From: Ficedula albicollis
Lineage: Eukaryota; Chordata; Aves; Passeriformes; Muscicapidae
Assembly (NCBI RefSeq): GCF_000247815.1
Contig: NC_021673.1
Coordinates: 36,533,194-36,597,193, forward strand
Direction: 5' to 3'
Length of the DNA: 64,000 bases
The notes beneath the pieces are model-generated. The model saw only the letters and a program-made list of their open reading frames with translations, was not told where the DNA came from and did not search any database. The position numbers and the translations under genes were made by a program. Below are positions 62,701 to 64,000 of the stretch, piece after piece (the first letter of the stretch is position 1; the number at the start of each line of letters is the position of its first letter).

Positions 62701-63716
62701 AGATGCTGTGAATCATTTTTGCTTCTTTACTTGTTCTCTGAAGTTTCCCATGAGGTCAGAAGGTCTTACCATGTATGGGATATATGTGAAAAATTCTGTC
62801 TTTCCTTTGTTTTCCTTCTGCTGTGTATGAAACAGATGTACTTGATACCATAGAAGAAATAAAATAGACCACAGTGGGGAAGATGTACCTGGATCTTTTT
62901 CTGGGAAAGTGTGAAGATATTTATAGAAATCAGGGAGAACATAGCAGCCTTTGATACTATATAAGTGTCCATCTAAGCAGCCACTTTGCTTACCTATCAG
63001 AAGGAGTAAACAACCTATCAGAAGGACTAAACATGTTTCTATTATTCTTTTGCTTTTGAAAGTGCACTGTGGCACTTCAACAATACTGTGAAAGTTACAA
63101 CTGTGTGAGAAGTAATCTTCCTTTCAAGGAAATGAATCAGCTCCCTGCTGCACTAAATTGCTTCTTCAGTGCTCTTCTTTCTCACAAGAAGACTGTCCTT
63201 GCTGTGTGGGCTCCCCTATACTGCAGCCTGGTGCTTGGTCTGTCTAATTAAAATAATTGGGGGGGTGACTGAAATGTGGTCTGAGCACCTACCAAATCTG
63301 CAGTGAGAGTAGTGGTGCTGGCGGGGATGCTTTTAAACTTTGACTGAAATGTGGTCTGAGCACCTAAATGTGGTCTGAGCACCTACCAAATCTGCAGTGA
63401 GAGTAGTGGTGCTGGCGGGGATGCTTTTAAACTTGCATCATCCAGATATCCAAGTGCCTTTTTTAGCTGGCATATTGATGAAAAGGAATAACAATATGTG
63501 TATGTAACTGTTTTCTTTATTGTTGTTGTTTTTCTTTTGTTTCCTATAAATGTTAGACATTAAAGATGATGGAGAGGACAATCTGCAAGCTGTAGAAAAC
63601 TGTAGTGCCCACAAGTTGCTGCAGTCAGAAACAAACTCTTTAAGTGGATTGACTGTGTGTGAGGAAGAACGAAATGAAAATGATTCTCCTACCTTCTTCA
63701 GTGTCATGAGCAATAG
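44700..63716 (+). CDS. PLEKHA8: PLEKHA8 (FAPP2), 5' two-thirds: PH domain and linker
   Basis: FAPP2 is a PI4P- and ARF1-binding Golgi protein that transfers glucosylceramide. Eight coding exons join in frame: 44700-44739, 54654-54770, 55405-55560, 57236-57360, 58790-58948, 59957-59997, 60696-60853, 63557-63716, giving about 318 residues. The PH domain is residues 1-93: [19 protein letters not shown], then [23 protein letters not shown] and [12 protein letters not shown]. Lys7 and Arg18 match the PI4P-contact residues known for FAPP PH domains. A predicted helical segment ([19 protein letters not shown]) follows, then [19 protein letters not shown] and TPPGSP. Exon 8 ends near an FF-containing acidic motif. 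The C-terminal GLTP domain (about 200 residues) is right of the window. Main ATG context is strong (G at -3 and +4). Intron 3 uses a GC donor. Confidence 0.96.
44740..54653 (+). other. PLEKHA8 intron 1
   Basis: About 9.9 kb, GT-AG. The first 350 bp are still CpG-rich. The rest has T- and A-runs (for example T18 at 53183-53200) and a somewhat GC-richer stretch at about 47.92-48.26 kb. No recognisable exon, RNA gene or transposon seen. Confidence 0.8.
54654..54770 (+). CDS. PLEKHA8: PLEKHA8 coding exon 2
   Basis: 117 nt after TTTTTCAG; encodes (G)[38 protein letters not shown] plus one base of Val. Donor GTAACT. Central strands of the PH domain. Confidence 0.95.
54771..55404 (+). other. PLEKHA8 intron 2
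   Basis: GT-AG intron of 634 bp. Nothing recognisable inside. Confidence 0.9.
55405..55560 (+). CDS. PLEKHA8: PLEKHA8 coding exon 3
   Basis: 156 nt after GCTTTCAG; encodes (V)[38 protein letters not shown] and [13 protein letters not shown] plus one base of Glu. This is the C-terminal helix of the PH domain. The following intron begins GCAAGA rather than GT. The longer ORF reading on past this exon is intron. Confidence 0.93.
55561..57235 (+). other. PLEKHA8 intron 3, GC-AG type
   Basis: 1,675 bp starting GCAAGA and ending TTTTAG. It contains a CR1 fragment (56640-56995). The reading frame ([13 protein letters not shown]) fixes the junction, so GC at 55561-55562 is the only donor that keeps phase with the expected protein. 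Confidence 0.8.
56640..56995 (+). mobile_element. CR1 LINE 3' fragment
   Basis: Degraded CR1 phrases: 'atggacacactggagtgagtcc', 'gcaaagggctgctaagataatt', 'gcacagaggttgtgtggtctcc' and 'gtcttccaacctcatccatccc'. Inside PLEKHA8 intron 3. Confidence 0.8.
57236..57360 (+). CDS. PLEKHA8: PLEKHA8 coding exon 4
   Basis: 125 nt encoding (E)[37 protein letters not shown] and SEPE, ending in phase 0 before GTATAA. Helical segment after the PH domain. Confidence 0.94.
57361..58789 (+). other. PLEKHA8 intron 4
   Basis: About 1.4 kb, GT-AG, AT-rich, nothing recognised. Confidence 0.85.
58790..58948 (+). CDS. PLEKHA8: PLEKHA8 coding exon 5
   Basis: 159 nt (53 codons, phase 0-0) after [62 protein letters not shown]. 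Donor GTAATG. Confidence 0.95.
58949..59956 (+). other. PLEKHA8 intron 5
   Basis: About 1.0 kb, GT-AG, holding the triplicated segment at 59025-59168. Confidence 0.85.
59025..59168. repeat. Local triplication, nested units
   Basis: TTTTTACCCATATCATAGCT followed by GCTGG occurs three times (starting about 59034, 59066 and 59119). The last two copies also share TCCTACACTGGTCTGCTATT. Confidence 0.93.
59957..59997 (+). CDS. PLEKHA8: PLEKHA8 coding exon 6 (micro-exon, 41 nt)
   Basis: After ATCTTTCAG; encodes [13 protein letters not shown] plus two bases of Arg, donor GTATAA. Matches the human region ending ...LERQMEL by phase and position. Confidence 0.85.
59998..60695 (+). other. PLEKHA8 intron 6
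   Basis: 698 bp, GT-AG, T-rich. No element recognised. Confidence 0.85.
60696..60853 (+). CDS. PLEKHA8: PLEKHA8 coding exon 7
   Basis: 158 nt after CTTTCTTCAG; encodes (R)[38 protein letters not shown] and [14 protein letters not shown] plus one base of Asp. Donor GTAAGT. Low-conservation linker; only QMEL.xCENG is clearly recognisable. Confidence 0.88.
61581..61614. repeat. 17-bp tandem duplication
   Basis: GAGTCCAAGTTAATGAT is repeated exactly twice. Confidence 0.95.
62356..62575. repeat. Tandem duplication, 110-bp unit, two copies
   Basis: Copies at 62356-62465 and 62466-62575, each starting TTCTGCCACTAATAGGGACT and ending TTCTGCTTCAGGTC. About four mismatches. Confidence 0.96.
62992..63030. 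repeat. 21-bp tandem duplication
   Basis: ACCTATCAGAAGGAGTAAAC is followed by ACCTATCAGAAGGACTAAAC. Confidence 0.85.
63266..63435. repeat. Nested tandem duplication, 75-bp and 25-bp units
   Basis: TGACTGAAATGTGGTCTGAG starts copies at 63266 and 63341. The sequence AAATGTGGTCTGAGCACCT is additionally repeated at 63366, followed by a full second tail to TTTTAAACTT. Confidence 0.94.
63557..63716 (+). CDS. PLEKHA8: PLEKHA8 coding exon 8 with FFAT-like motif
   Basis: 160 nt after AAATGTTAG; encodes (D)[52 protein letters not shown] plus two bases. Donor GTAGTA at 63717. The acidic stretch followed by TFFSVM lines up with the human PTFFSTM segment. Confidence 0.9.
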
Positions 63717-64000
63717 GTAGTACACATGTCAGTTAAAAGGATTATTGCAACTTAATTTTAAGCCTTTAATTGACTTATTTTTAAGACTTTTCTGTCTGTA
63801 AAACTGTATTTACTAAGATTATTTAACAAGACTGCCTACAGCACTGTAATTGGAAGAGGATATCTTCTGTAAAATTGTCTGTACAGAGTGAAGTGGGAGG
63901 TTTTTCCTTGTTTGTAATTGCAGGCCTTGCTTGTGCACCACCCAGCGTGTGTTCTCTGCAGTCAGTTACTTAAACATAGTAAAACAAAAGCCATGCTGGT
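63717..64000 (+). other. PLEKHA8 intron 8, right edge
   Basis: Begins GTAGTA. No next exon is seen before the window ends; the exons for the GLTP domain lie further right. Confidence 0.75.

Larger units (their letters stand above)
60854..63556 (+). other. PLEKHA8 intron 7
   Basis: About 2.7 kb, GT-AG. It contains four local tandem duplications (61581-61614, 62356-62575, 62992-63030 and 63266-63435) and no recognised transposon. Confidence 0.85.

Overview
This window is vertebrate, almost certainly avian, nuclear DNA. It has intron-split genes, an AT-rich background, several degraded CR1 LINE 3' ends (two finish in the ATTCTATG/ATTCTGTG-type octamers typical of bird CR1), a candidate retroviral LTR, an old MIR-like SINE and two CpG islands. 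The gene order, secernin-1 (-), FKBP14 (-), PLEKHA8/FAPP2 (+), is the same as I recall for human 7p14-p15. No bacterial, phage, CRISPR or biosynthetic system is present, and I found no convincing novel system.

Layout. 1-13,050 holds the first two coding exons of SCRN1 on the minus strand; the rest of SCRN1 lies left of the window. 13,051 to about 22,450 is probably SCRN1 intron 1, and the CpG island at about 22,450-23,300 is probably its promoter. About 23.5-24.0 kb looks like a solo LTR, and 24.2-24.5 kb is a CR1 tail. 24.5-34.9 kb is intergenic (MIR-like SINE, a CR1 tail about 0.9 kb long, an AC microsatellite). 34.9-43.0 kb is FKBP14 on the minus strand, four coding exons. 43.0-44.7 kb is the shared FKBP14/PLEKHA8 promoter, in the assembly almost entirely a 1,643-base run of G. 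44.7-64.0 kb holds PLEKHA8 coding exons 1-8 on the plus strand (PH domain and linker); the C-terminal glycolipid-transfer domain lies beyond the right edge.

The three proteins share a membrane-trafficking/ER theme. Secernin-1 is a cytosolic and ER-associated Ntn-hydrolase relative. FKBP14 is an ER-lumenal prolyl isomerase with EF-hands and an HDEL signal. FAPP2 is a PI4P-binding glucosylceramide transfer protein at the Golgi. I see no sign that they form one pathway. FKBP14 and PLEKHA8 are head to head and probably share a bidirectional promoter.

Most worth checking: (1) two pure-G tracts (215 and 1,643 bases) in both CpG islands, very probably assembly artefacts, one of which removes the FKBP14 start codon; (2) a GC-AG intron in PLEKHA8; (3) a phospho-FFAT-like motif in PLEKHA8 exon 8; (4) more than a dozen two- or three-copy tandem duplications with units of about 17-110 bp; (5) a CpG-rich LTR-like block beside the SCRN1 island; (6) inverted CR1 copies in FKBP14 intron 1.
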